A stretch of DNA of 64,000 nucleotides. Origin: Kribbella pratensis. Lineage in GTDB: Bacteria > Actinomycetota > Actinomycetes > Propionibacteriales > Kribbellaceae. The DNA is taken from assembly GCF_004366075.1 (NCBI RefSeq), contig NZ_SODU01000001.1, forward strand, positions 2,687,134-2,751,133, in the 5' to 3' direction. The notes below the pieces were generated by a model, which made no database searches, was not told where the DNA came from, and saw nothing but the letters and a program-made list of their open reading frames with translations. This document shows, in pieces, positions 8,733 through 17,025 of this stretch (positions are counted from its first letter, which is position 1; every line of letters begins with the position of its first letter). Position numbers and translations under genes: made by a program.

Positions 8733-9656
8733 ATGACGACAACGACTGCGGTCAGCCTGCGGGGTGTGACCAAGAAGTATGCGGATGTGCAGGCCGTCGC
8801 CGGGGTGGATCTGACCATCCGGGCCGGTGAGGTGGTGGCGTTGCTGGGGCCGAACGGCGCCGGTAAGTCGACCACGATCGAGATGCTGCTCGGCCTGGTG
8901 AAGCCGGACCAGGGCACGGTGCAGGTGTACGGCGGTACGCCGACCGACGCGATCGCCCAGGGGCAGGTCGGCGTGATGCTGCAGAGCGGCGGGATCATCG
9001 AGGACGCCAAGGTCGGCGAACTCCTGAACCTGGTGGCCGGACTGCACAACGACCCGATGCCGGTCGAGGAGGCACTCGAGCGGGCCGGGATCGCCGACCT
9101 CACCAAGCGGACCATGAAGGGTCTGTCCGGCGGCCAGAAGCAGCGGGTGCGGTTCGCGATGGCGATCATCCCGCAGCCCGACCTGATCGTGCTGGACGAG
9201 CCGACGACCGGTATGGACGTCGAGTCCCGTCGCGACTTCTGGGCGTCGATGCACGCCGAGACCGCCCGCGGCCGCACGGTGCTGTTCGCGACCCACTATC
9301 TCGAAGAGGCGGATTCGTACGCCGACCGCGTGGTGCTGATGCGCAACGGCAAGGTCGTTGCCGACGGCACCGCCGCGCAGATCAAGGCGAGCGTCTCCGG
9401 CCGGACCATCCGCGCCACGATCCCCGGCGCCGATCTGGCCGCGCTCGCCTCGCTGCCCGGCGTACGCAACGTCGAGACGCGCGGCGATGTGGTCCTGCTG
9501 CAGTGCGCCGACTCCGACAGCACGCTTCGGCACCTGCTGGGCAACACCAAGGCCCACGACATCGAAGTCACCTCGGCCGACCTCGAGGACGCGGTCCTCG
9601 CGATCACCGACCAGAACAAGGCCGACCAGAACAAGGCACAGGAGACCCTGGCATGA
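8733..9656 (+). CDS. ABC transporter ATP-binding protein (DrrA-like)
   Basis: A 307-residue ATPase with Walker A GPNGAGKST at 39-47, signature LSGGQKQRV, Walker B LIVLDEPT, and the switch His in ATHYLEEAD. The C-terminal 80 residues after the nucleotide-binding domain fit the DUF4162-type extension of drug-export ATPases. It overlaps the permease gene by four bases (ATGA) and leads an operon with a histidine kinase and response regulator. Together they look like a self-sensing export module for an antibiotic or lipid-perturbing compound. Confidence 0.93.
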   Translation: MTTTTAVSLRGVTKKYADVQAVAGVDLTIRAGEVVALLGPNGAGKSTTIEMLLGLVKPDQGTVQVYGGTPTDAIAQGQVGVMLQSGGIIEDAKVGELLNLVAGLHNDPMPVEEALERAGIADLTKRTMKGLSGGQKQRVRFAMAIIPQPDLIVLDEPTTGMDVESRRDFWASMHAETARGRTVLFATHYLEEADSYADRVVLMRNGKVVADGTAAQIKASVSGRTIRATIPGADLAALASLPGVRNVETRGDVVLLQCADSDSTLRHLLGNTKAHDIEVTSADLEDAVLAITDQNKADQNKAQETLA

Positions 9657-10387
9657 ACCGCGACTACCTGATCTTCGACATCCGCCGCACCCTGCGGAAC
9701 CGGCGGGTGCTGATCTTCTCGATCCTGATGCCGCTGGTGCTGTTCCTGATCTTCGGCCTGACGATCCCGCAGGACGCCAACGAGGCCGGGATCTCCGCGA
9801 TCGCGTACGTGATGGTCAGTATGGCGATGTTCGGCTCGATGTCCGCGGCGATGAGCAGCGGCGGCGTGATCGCGGCCGAACGCGACGGCGGCTGGAACCG
9901 GACGCTGCGGCTGACCCCGCTGAAGCCGCAGGCGTACGTCGTGAACAAGGTCATCCTGAGCCTGCTACTGGCGGTCCCGCCGCTGCTGGTCGTGTTCGTC
10001 ACCGGCATGGTGTTCGGGCACGTGCACCTGAGCGCCACCCAGTGGCTGACGGTCGCGCTGGTGTCGTGGCTCGGCGCGCTGCCGTTCGCGGCGATCGGCC
10101 TGGTCATCGGGTACATCGCGAAGCCGGACAGCGTGCAGCCGATCACCGGCCTGAGCACGATGCTGATCGCGGCCTTCGGCGGCCTGTGGCTGCCGGTCGA
10201 CCAGATGCCGTCGATCATGAAGCACATCGCCCAAGTCACGCCGGCGTACTGGACCGGCCAGACCTCGCGGAGTGCGCTGACGGCGAGCGGCGTGGACACC
10301 CACGCGCTGCTGGTGGTGATCGGCTGGACCGTCGTCCTCGGGCTCATCGGACTCCGCCGGTACCGCGCGGACACCGCCCGCGCCTGA
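9653..10387 (+). CDS. ABC-2 type permease
   Basis: A 244-residue integral membrane protein with about six hydrophobic segments, beginning with VLIFSILMPLVLFLIFGLTI. It has the usual ABC-2 order, including a cytoplasmic ERDGGWNRTLRLTPL coupling segment and a late AFGGLWLPVDQMP motif. It is translationally coupled to the ATPase through ATGA. It would form the exporter channel with that ATPase. Confidence 0.92.
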   Translation: MNRDYLIFDIRRTLRNRRVLIFSILMPLVLFLIFGLTIPQDANEAGISAIAYVMVSMAMFGSMSAAMSSGGVIAAERDGGWNRTLRLTPLKPQAYVVNKVILSLLLAVPPLLVVFVTGMVFGHVHLSATQWLTVALVSWLGALPFAAIGLVIGYIAKPDSVQPITGLSTMLIAAFGGLWLPVDQMPSIMKHIAQVTPAYWTGQTSRSALTASGVDTHALLVVIGWTVVLGLIGLRRYRADTARA

Positions 10388-10394
10388 ACCACCC

Positions 10395-11561
10395 GTGACT
10401 GAGCAACCGGGCGATAGCGTGACCACCGTGAAGACTTCGCCGACCCTGATGGACGCGCTCGCCGAGCGCGGAGGCCGCCCAGGACCTGGGCGGTGGGGCT
10501 GGCTGGCCGCCGGGGTCTGGCTGTTCTACCTGAACCAGCCGTTCGAGGAGATCATCCACCGGGAGGGGACGACCCGGGTCCTCGGGCTGGTCACGCTCGC
10601 TCTCTTCGGACTGTCGTACCTCGGGTTCTTCGGGTGGATCCGCTGGGTCGGCATCGGCCCCCAGGGCATGCCGACCTGGCAGCGCCTGGCCTACCTCGGC
10701 GGGATGCTCGCGCTGAGCCTCCTGCTGCTGCCCTCGGCGGGTCAGCAGGCGCTGACCTGCCTGGTGTACATCTCCGCGGTCGCGATGATGGCGCTCGACC
10801 TGCGGATCGCGATCGGCGTCGTCGCGCTGCTGCTCGGCGGCGTCGAGTTGGCGATGCGGGTGGTGCCGGGCTGGACCGACAACGGCAGCTTCGGCTTCGC
10901 GATCTTCCTCGGCGCCTTGGCCGTGTTCGGCATGCGGCGGGCGATCCAGCGCAGTATCGAGCTGACCGCGGCGCGCAAGGACATGGCCGAGCTGGCCGTG
11001 CAGGAGGAGCGGAACCGGTTCGCCCGCGACCTGCACGACATCCTCGGCCACTCGCTCACCGTCATCACAGTGAAGGCGGAGCTGGCCGGCAAGCTGATCG
11101 AGGCGAACCCGGAGCGGGCGGCCGCCGAGGTCGCGGACGTCGAGAGCCTGGCGCGGGCCGCGCTGGCCGACGTACGGGCCGCTGTCGCCGGGTACCGCGA
11201 GCTGAGCCTGGCCGGTGAGCTCGTCTCCGCGCGGGCCGCGCTGCAGGCCGCGGAGATCAAGGCGGACCTGCCGACCACGGTCGACGAAGTACCGGAGGAG
11301 AACCGCGAACTGTTCGCCTGGGTGGTGCGGGAAGGCGTCACGAACGTCGTACGGCACTCCGGCGCGAAGCGCTGCACGATCCGGATCACGGCGGCGCAGA
11401 TCGAAGTACTCGACGACGGCAAGGGGCCGACGCCGGGCGGACGCACGTCGGGCCACGGGCTGATCGGGCTCCGGGAACGGGCGGACCAGGCCGACGCGTA
11501 TGTGCAGGTCGGCGAGGCACCCGGCGGCGGGTTCCGGCTGGCCGTGAAGGTCGGCCTGTGA
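10395..11561 (+). CDS. Sensor histidine kinase, DesK/NarL type (HisKA_3)
   Basis: A 388-residue kinase. Five or so membrane segments fill residues 35-180. The dimerisation and phosphoacceptor helix is EERNRFARDLHDILGHSLTV with His214. A HATPase_c domain follows with VVREGVTNVVRHSGAKRC (N box), LDDGKG and GHGLIGLRERA (G boxes). This is the DesK-like class that senses membrane state with its transmembrane part. The start is GTG at 10395; GTG codons at 10419 and 10428 are alternatives, and none has a convincing ribosome site. It lies seven bases after the permease. Confidence 0.92.
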   Translation: MTEQPGDSVTTVKTSPTLMDALAERGGRPGPGRWGWLAAGVWLFYLNQPFEEIIHREGTTRVLGLVTLALFGLSYLGFFGWIRWVGIGPQGMPTWQRLAYLGGMLALSLLLLPSAGQQALTCLVYISAVAMMALDLRIAIGVVALLLGGVELAMRVVPGWTDNGSFGFAIFLGALAVFGMRRAIQRSIELTAARKDMAELAVQEERNRFARDLHDILGHSLTVITVKAELAGKLIEANPERAAAEVADVESLARAALADVRAAVAGYRELSLAGELVSARAALQAAEIKADLPTTVDEVPEENRELFAWVVREGVTNVVRHSGAKRCTIRITAAQIEVLDDGKGPTPGGRTSGHGLIGLRERADQADAYVQVGEAPGGGFRLAVKVGL

Positions 11562-11571
11562 GGATGGGGTT

Positions 11572-12180
11572 GTGACCATCCGACTGCTGATCGCCGACGA
11601 CCAGGCGCTGGTGCGCGGTGCCCTCGCCGCCCTGCTCGACCTCGAGCCCGACCTGGAGGTCGTGTCCGAGGTCGGCCGCGGTGACGAGGTGATCGAGGCC
11701 GCGAGGAACGCCCGGCCGGACGTCGCGCTCCTCGACGTGGAGATGCCCGGGCTGGACGGCATCGAGGCGGCCGCCGCGCTGCGGACCGCCGTACCAGGGG
11801 TGCGGGTGCTGATGGTGACCACGTTCGGCCGGCCCGGGTACCTGCGGCGCGCGATGGAGGCCGGCGCGGCCGGGTTCGTCGTCAAGGACACGCCCGCGAC
11901 TCAGCTGGCGGACGCCGTACGGCGGGTGCATCAGGGGCTCCGCGTGGTCGACCCGTCGCTCGCCGCCGAGACCCTGGTGGCCGGGACCAGCCCGCTGACG
12001 GGCCGCGAGTCCGACGTACTGCGGGCCGCCCGGGAGGGAGGCACCGTCGCCGACATCGCCAAGGAACTGCACCTGTCCGAAGGCACCGTACGCAACCACC
12101 TCTCCGCCGCCATCGGCAAGACCGGCGCCCGCACCCGAGCCGAAGCCGCCCGCATCGCCCTCGACAACGGCTGGTTGTAG
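11572..12180 (+). CDS. Response regulator, NarL/DesR family
   Basis: A 202-residue regulator. The receiver domain has the acidic pair Asp9-Asp10, phosphoacceptor Asp55 in LLDVEMPG, Thr in VTTFG and Lys in VVKDT. The LuxR-type output helix-turn-helix lies at about residues 140-195 (LTGRESDVLRAAREGGTVAD, then LHLSEGTVRNHLS). It is the partner of the kinase ten bases upstream and probably regulates the exporter operon it ends. Confidence 0.94.
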   Translation: MTIRLLIADDQALVRGALAALLDLEPDLEVVSEVGRGDEVIEAARNARPDVALLDVEMPGLDGIEAAAALRTAVPGVRVLMVTTFGRPGYLRRAMEAGAAGFVVKDTPATQLADAVRRVHQGLRVVDPSLAAETLVAGTSPLTGRESDVLRAAREGGTVADIAKELHLSEGTVRNHLSAAIGKTGARTRAEAARIALDNGWL

Positions 12181-12223
12181 CCGGTCTCTACCTCTAGGGT
12201 TGACCCCAGGGGAGGGATCTGTG

Positions 12224-13324
12224 ATGTCGATCGAGGATTTCAGTGTGCGGGGTCGGTTGGCGGACACGGGTGAGGGGATTACGCCCGACGAGCTGCAACT
12301 GGCGGCGCGGAACCACGGGATGCCGCTGGAGGGGCTGCGGTACGACGTGACTCCGCCGGGACTGCACTACGTGCTGGTGCATTACGACATCCCCGCAACG
12401 AACGCGGGCGACTGGCTGCTGAGCGTGGACGGGTGCGTCGAGCAACCGTTGGCGTTCGGGCTGACCGAGTTGCGCGCGATGGGACGCCGTACGGTCCGCG
12501 TCACGTTGGAGTGCGCCGGCAACGGCCGGGCGACGCTGCAGCCGCGGCCGATCAGTCAGCCGTGGTTGTCGGAGGCGGTCGGTACGGCGGAGTGGACGGG
12601 CGTGCTGTTGTCCGATCTGCTCCGGCTGGCCGGGCTGCGCTCCGACGCCGTGGATGTGGTCTTCACCGGCGCCGACCACGGTGTGGAGCGCGGCGTCGAA
12701 CAGGACTACCAGCGTGGGCTGTCGGTGGAGGAGGCGATCGACTCCGGCGCGCTCGTCGCGTGGGAGATGAACGGTGCGCCGCTGCCGCCGCAGCACGGGT
12801 ATCCGTTGCGTCTCGTCGTACCCGGTTGGTACGGGATGGCGAGCGTGAAGTGGCTGCGGTCGATCGAGGTCATCGACCACACGTTCGACGGGTTCCAGAA
12901 CGCGGTCGCGTACCGGATCCGCACGGACGCCGACGACCAAGGTGTCGCGGTCACCCGGATCGAGCCGCGGGCGCTGCTGATCCCACCCGGTTTCCCGGAC
13001 TTCATGAGTCGCCACCGCTTCGTTGCCGCCGGCCCCGTTCCGTTGTTCGGCCGGGCCTGGTCCGGCTGGGCGCCGATCGAGCGGGTCGAGGTCAGCACCG
13101 ACGCCGGCGTGAACTGGCACGAGGCCACGTTGGGTGCCCCTGGCAACGAAGACGAGCTGGCCTGGCGCGGTTTCGCCTACGACTGGGAGGCGACACCCGG
13201 CGAGCACGTCCTCACCGTCCGCGCCTACGACGCCAGCGGCCGCGAACAACCCATCGAGGCACCGTGGAACCGCGGCGGCTTCAGCAACAACACCGCCCAG
13301 CGCATCACGGTCCTCGTCACCTGA
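12224..13324 (+). CDS. Sulfite oxidase-family molybdopterin oxidoreductase
   Basis: A 366-residue enzyme with the molybdenum-ligand Cys97 in VTLECAGNGR, the family hallmark. The Moco domain continues with WTGVLLSDLLRLAG and ends near residue 245, and a Mo-co dimerisation domain follows (WSGWAPIERVEVSTDAG). There is no heme domain, transmembrane segment or Tat signal, so it is a soluble cytoplasmic enzyme. It probably oxidises sulfite or a related oxyanion, with an unknown acceptor. GGGGAGG precedes ATG 12224. Confidence 0.9.
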   Translation: MSIEDFSVRGRLADTGEGITPDELQLAARNHGMPLEGLRYDVTPPGLHYVLVHYDIPATNAGDWLLSVDGCVEQPLAFGLTELRAMGRRTVRVTLECAGNGRATLQPRPISQPWLSEAVGTAEWTGVLLSDLLRLAGLRSDAVDVVFTGADHGVERGVEQDYQRGLSVEEAIDSGALVAWEMNGAPLPPQHGYPLRLVVPGWYGMASVKWLRSIEVIDHTFDGFQNAVAYRIRTDADDQGVAVTRIEPRALLIPPGFPDFMSRHRFVAAGPVPLFGRAWSGWAPIERVEVSTDAGVNWHEATLGAPGNEDELAWRGFAYDWEATPGEHVLTVRAYDASGREQPIEAPWNRGGFSNNTAQRITVLVT

Positions 13325-13420
13325 TCCGGTCACCTGAAACCCGCGTGTCGTTCGCGTGTTCCGGCGTACCGCAGTCACATTCTGGAGACGTACACGGTTC
13401 TCACTTCCAGGAGTGATGCG

Positions 13421-13600
13421 GTGAACGCCAACCAGCTGCACGCGCGGGTCTTCCGAACAGCCGGCGAGTGGTACGCCGATGTCGACGACGAGCTCGATCC
13501 ACAACCGGACAACCCGGTCTGGTGGGGCTCGTACCCCACCCAGCCGGCCGCTATCGAAGCCGCCTGCACCCACCTCGCGGAGCTCCAGCAAGCGTCCTAG
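13421..13600 (+). CDS. Small uncharacterised protein, 59 residues
   Basis: A GTG-started frame with AGGAG seven bases upstream encodes VNANQLHARVFRTAGEWYAD, continuing with an Asp/Pro-rich stretch (DDELDPQPDNPVWWG) and ending in ELQQAS. The aromatic and acidic composition is protein-like and the ribosome site is strong. Its stop codon overlaps that of the convergent gene at 13597 in the palindrome CTAG. No family recognised. Confidence 0.55.
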   Translation: MNANQLHARVFRTAGEWYADVDDELDPQPDNPVWWGSYPTQPAAIEAACTHLAELQQAS

Positions 13601-14403
13601 AAAAAGAACAGGGCAACCACCGCGGCCCCGGCGAGCGCGCCGAGCACGAAGAGCGCGTAGACGTACCAGTGCACCGTCCAGTCGGCGTCGGCGGCGAGTA
13701 CGTTCGACGGGTCGTCCGGGTCGATCTGCACATCGAGCCGATCGCCTACTGCGGGGAGCGGCTCGAGCTGGTCGGCGCCGTCGATCTCCACCGTCGACCC
13801 GTCGCCGGGATGGGTCACGGTGATCGTGACGTCGTGGTTCTTCGACCACTTGTCGACGTGGACCGACAGCACTACGGCCGACCGCACCGGAGCCGAGCGC
13901 GCGACCTGCTGCTCGTGGCGGGCATCCGCGATCCCGAGCGGGGCGATCGCGAAACAGCCCAGCACCAGCACACCGCCCACGATCGGCCGGACACCACCGC
14001 CTAGCCGGCCGAGCCAGCTGAACCGGCCGAGCCAGTCGGGCCGACCGCGGCCCGCTCGCCGATGCCTGCCGCCGTCCGCCGGGCTCTCGCTCTCGCCCTC
14101 GACCAGCCGCGCCTGGGCCGCCTCGCGTGCCTCGGCAAGATCGCGTTCGCGGGCACGTTCGCGGCGGCGCTGGGTGCGTTTGCTCGGCTGCTCGAGGCGG
14201 CTCCACCAGGCGAACTGTTCGACGAGGAAGCGGGCGGGGTAGCAGGCCCCGCCCGCGATCGCGGCGCACACGAGCGGGTTGTTGTAGAAGAAACTCGGGC
14301 GGGTCAGCCAGCCGAGGAAGTACAACCCGCCGCCGACCGTGCCGAAGAACAGCAGCAACAGGAGCAGCTGCCGGCCGTGGAGGTCGTCGTCGGGGTCGGT
14401 CAC
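13597..14403 (-). CDS. DUF3592-like membrane protein
   Basis: A 268-residue protein. Two membrane segments lie near the N-terminus (LLLLLLFFGTVGGGLYFLGW and the NNPLVCAAIAGGACY region), followed by a charged Arg/Glu-rich segment of about 60 residues, a third segment, an extracytoplasmic beta-rich domain with VRSAVVLSVHVDKWSKNHDV and DPDDPSNVLAADADW, and a final C-terminal segment. The RxxxVxLxVDP pattern resembles DUF3592. The GTG start at 14403 is uncertain, since GTG 14475 is also open but would overlap the multicopper oxidase. It follows that gene by 43 bases. Confidence 0.65.
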   Translation of the reverse strand: MTDPDDDLHGRQLLLLLLFFGTVGGGLYFLGWLTRPSFFYNNPLVCAAIAGGACYPARFLVEQFAWWSRLEQPSKRTQRRRERARERDLAEAREAAQARLVEGESESPADGGRHRRAGRGRPDWLGRFSWLGRLGGGVRPIVGGVLVLGCFAIAPLGIADARHEQQVARSAPVRSAVVLSVHVDKWSKNHDVTITVTHPGDGSTVEIDGADQLEPLPAVGDRLDVQIDPDDPSNVLAADADWTVHWYVYALFVLGALAGAAVVALFFF

Positions 14404-14446
14404 CGGAACATCATGTGCGATGGACGCAGCTCGGCGCCGCGCGGTT

Positions 14447-15904
14447 TCATTCCGGTTCGTTGTGCGAGTCGCCACCGACCCGGTACGGCGTCGTCACGCC
14501 CTCGTACATGAGGTGGGTCATCAGGCCTTCGGAGGCGTGGGGGAGGTTGTGGCAGTGGTCCATCCAGAGGCCGGGATTGTCGGCGACGAAGGCGATCTCG
14601 TAGGTCTCCTTGTTGCCGACCTCGAGGGTGTCGACCCACCACGGTGAACCGGTCGCCGCGATGCCGTTGCGAGACAGGACGACGGCGTGGTGGCCGTGCA
14701 GGTGCATGGGGTGGGCCTGCCCGCTGGTGTTGGAGATCTTCATCCGGACCACGTCCCCCTCGGCGACCATGTACATCGGCACGTCGGGGAACTTGTGGCC
14801 GTTGATCGTCCACCACAACCCCGGCATACCGTCCAGGAACCCCGGCCGCCGCCCGATCCGGTACTCGAAGTTCCGGTCCGCCTTCGCCGGGTCGAACCCG
14901 ATCGGCGCCGGCGTCCCGTACTTCAGCAGATCGACACTGTCACCCGGCAGGTCACCGCCCGGTGGCTCGGCGCCCGCGGGCCCGATCCCGAGCGACAACG
15001 CCGACGTACCGGCCACCAGCCGCATCCCGCCCGCCGGGACCACCGCCTCGAGATCCACACGTCCACCAGCAGGCAGCGGATAGGCAGCCGTCACGGCCGT
15101 CGGCCCGTGGACGTCGCGACCGTCGACGGCAACCACCCTGTACGGCGTCCCGATCAGCCCGACCCGCAGGATCGCGTTGTCGGTGTTGATCACCCGCACG
15201 CGCGCCGTCGTACCGGCGGGCACGTCGGCCCGCCCGGTCCCGGTGCGCCCGTTGATCGTCCGTTTCCCGTCGTACGTGTGGATCGCGGCCACCACCTCGC
15301 CAGGTGAAGGAGACGCGATCACGATCGGGCCGAACAGACCGCCCTTGACCTCGTCGCTCGACACCTGATGCGAGTGGTACCAGTACGTCCCCGCCTCCGG
15401 CGCCTTGAACCGGTACACATGCTTCCCACCCACCGGTACGGCGTCCTGCGTCACCCCGGCGACCCCGTCCTCGGCATTCGGTACGTCGATCCCGTGCCAG
15501 TGCAACGTGGCGCCGTCCTTCACGGACTCGTTCACGAACGTGACCTGCACCAGATCGCCCACCCGCGCGCGGATCAACGGCCCGGGCGACGTCCCGTTCA
15601 CCGTGTACCCGTCGATCGTCTCGCCCGACGCGAGCTGGAACTTCTGCTTCCGCGCCACGAGCGTCACGTCCACGTTCGGCGTACCCGTCTTGGGCCCCGC
15701 CAGGTCGTCGACGCTCATGCCCGGGTGATGGTGCTCGTGGTCCATCGACGGTCCGCCGCCGTGGTCGGCGTACCCCATCTCCGCCGGGTTGTACTCCCCC
15801 GGGACCAGGCTGGTCGCCCAGAGGTACCCGAGCGGTACGAGTACCGCCAGGGTCACCCCGAGAGCGACCAGCCGGCCCCATCGACGGTTCTTGACGTCAG
15901 CCAC
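14447..15904 (-). CDS. Membrane-anchored multicopper oxidase
   Basis: A 485-residue protein. A single N-terminal anchor (about 10-30) is followed by a His-rich linker (MDHEHHHPGM) and cupredoxin domains. All four copper clusters are visible: HWHG, YWYHSHQ, HPMHLHGHH and HCHNLPHASEGLM, the last with the type-1 Met. The enzyme would act outside the membrane, coupling oxidation of metal ions or phenolics to oxygen reduction; copper tolerance is a plausible role. The GTG start overlaps the previous gene's stop by eight bases, so it is coupled to the small membrane gene and DUF1707 gene upstream. Confidence 0.92.
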   Translation of the reverse strand: MADVKNRRWGRLVALGVTLAVLVPLGYLWATSLVPGEYNPAEMGYADHGGGPSMDHEHHHPGMSVDDLAGPKTGTPNVDVTLVARKQKFQLASGETIDGYTVNGTSPGPLIRARVGDLVQVTFVNESVKDGATLHWHGIDVPNAEDGVAGVTQDAVPVGGKHVYRFKAPEAGTYWYHSHQVSSDEVKGGLFGPIVIASPSPGEVVAAIHTYDGKRTINGRTGTGRADVPAGTTARVRVINTDNAILRVGLIGTPYRVVAVDGRDVHGPTAVTAAYPLPAGGRVDLEAVVPAGGMRLVAGTSALSLGIGPAGAEPPGGDLPGDSVDLLKYGTPAPIGFDPAKADRNFEYRIGRRPGFLDGMPGLWWTINGHKFPDVPMYMVAEGDVVRMKISNTSGQAHPMHLHGHHAVVLSRNGIAATGSPWWVDTLEVGNKETYEIAFVADNPGLWMDHCHNLPHASEGLMTHLMYEGVTTPYRVGGDSHNEPE

Positions 15905-16310
15905 TGGTCACAGGCTGATTCGGTACGACGGCCCGTCGCGCACCCGCACTCGCCACACCGGCGATCGCGAGCCCGTTGATCCCGTGCAGCACGCCCAGCG
16001 CCGGAAGCCCGAAGGACACCACGGCGAGCAGGAACTGCACGACCACCAGACCGACTACGATCCCGGCCAGCACGCGGCCACGCGGTACGTCGGTCAGGAA
16101 CGACACGATCAGGAACACCAGCGCGAGCAGCGCGATCACCGAACCGGCGATGCTGTGGTAGCTCTGCCCGAAGTTGCTGTAGTCGGCACCGATCGAGGTG
16201 CCGTCGTCGGCGTCCTTCGCGATCGTGAACCCGGCCAGCGCGATCGAGGCGACCTGCAGCACGACCGCGATCGCGATCAGCATCCCCACGACCCGGTACA
16301 CGTTCCTCAT
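15897..16310 (-). CDS. Small four-helix membrane protein
   Basis: A 137-residue protein with four hydrophobic helices (LIAIAVVLQVASIALAGF, SIAGSVIALLALVFLIVSF, VLAGIVVGLVVVQFLLAVV and a final one). The loop GADYSNFGQSYHSIAG lies outside. The layout suggests a heme- or quinone-type membrane subunit, but no ligand motif is decisive. It starts in an ATGA overlap with the DUF1707 gene and ends inside the oxidase start, so three genes are translationally coupled. Family not recognised. Confidence 0.7.
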   Translation of the reverse strand: MRNVYRVVGMLIAIAVVLQVASIALAGFTIAKDADDGTSIGADYSNFGQSYHSIAGSVIALLALVFLIVSFLTDVPRGRVLAGIVVGLVVVQFLLAVVSFGLPALGVLHGINGLAIAGVASAGARRAVVPNQPVTSG

Positions 16311-16855
16311 GCCCGCCCCTCCATCCGGCGCTTCCGCACGAACAGGACCGCGGCCACGATCAGCAGGAGCGGCAGGACGGGCGGATGCCCACCGATCACC
16401 GTGCAGCCGATCGACAGCATCACCGCGGCCACACCCAGCAGGATGAGCAACGGGAACGGAATGCGGCCCAGCGGCCCGCGAGCCGCCCACTGAGGCCGCT
16501 GACCGCCGGCACCCGGCCCACTGGTCGCTCCACGCCAACCCGCGCCCGATGCCCCGCCCGGTCCCGCCGCTCCCGCTGCGTTCTCCGGTGCGGTCCACGG
16601 CGGCCGCCGCCAGCCCCACGGACCGGCCCAGCCCTCGTTGTCGTCACCGGTCGTGGCCTGGTGTGCTCCCGGCAGGTCCGCGAACAGACCCTCCAGGTCG
16701 GCGCCGGTCCTCGCCTTCAGCGCCCGCTCGACGCGCTCGGAGTGTTCGTCCGCGCTCAGCCGGCCGGCTTCGTAATGCTCGCCCAGACGCCTGACGGCGT
16801 CCTCACGCTCACTGTCGCCGATACGGATCGATCCGCCCGGCCTCTCGTCGTTCAT
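16307..16855 (-). CDS. DUF1707 domain membrane protein
   Basis: A 182-residue protein. Residues 9-60 form a DUF1707 domain (IRIGDSEREDAVRRLGEHYE, then GRLSADEHSERVERALKART), a short N-terminal domain common in actinobacterial membrane proteins. A Gly/Pro/Trp-rich linker follows, then two membrane helices (FPLLILLGVAAVMLSIGC and LPLLLIVAAVLFV). GAGGAG precedes the ATG at 16855. It is first in the operon with the four-helix protein and multicopper oxidase. A second DUF1707 protein is at 35989. Confidence 0.88.
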   Translation of the reverse strand: MNDERPGGSIRIGDSEREDAVRRLGEHYEAGRLSADEHSERVERALKARTGADLEGLFADLPGAHQATTGDDNEGWAGPWGWRRPPWTAPENAAGAAGPGGASGAGWRGATSGPGAGGQRPQWAARGPLGRIPFPLLILLGVAAVMLSIGCTVIGGHPPVLPLLLIVAAVLFVRKRRMEGRA

Positions 16856-17025
16856 GACACTCCTCGGTGCTCGTAGTTCTTCCAACGGCACCAAGACTGT
16901 CTTTCAAACCGCTTTCACCGCGTCGCCTCAGCGGCGACACCTCCCCTACCCCCGGAGGAGCACACTGCACCGCTGGACGCAGTACGACGTACTCCCCCGG
17001 GCGTAGACCAGCCCAGGGTGAACCC

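Noticed and set aside
12194..14269. A 691-residue frame opposite the sulfite oxidase
   Set aside because: Arg-rich shadow of the gene with the Moco Cys motif; no ribosome site or domain.
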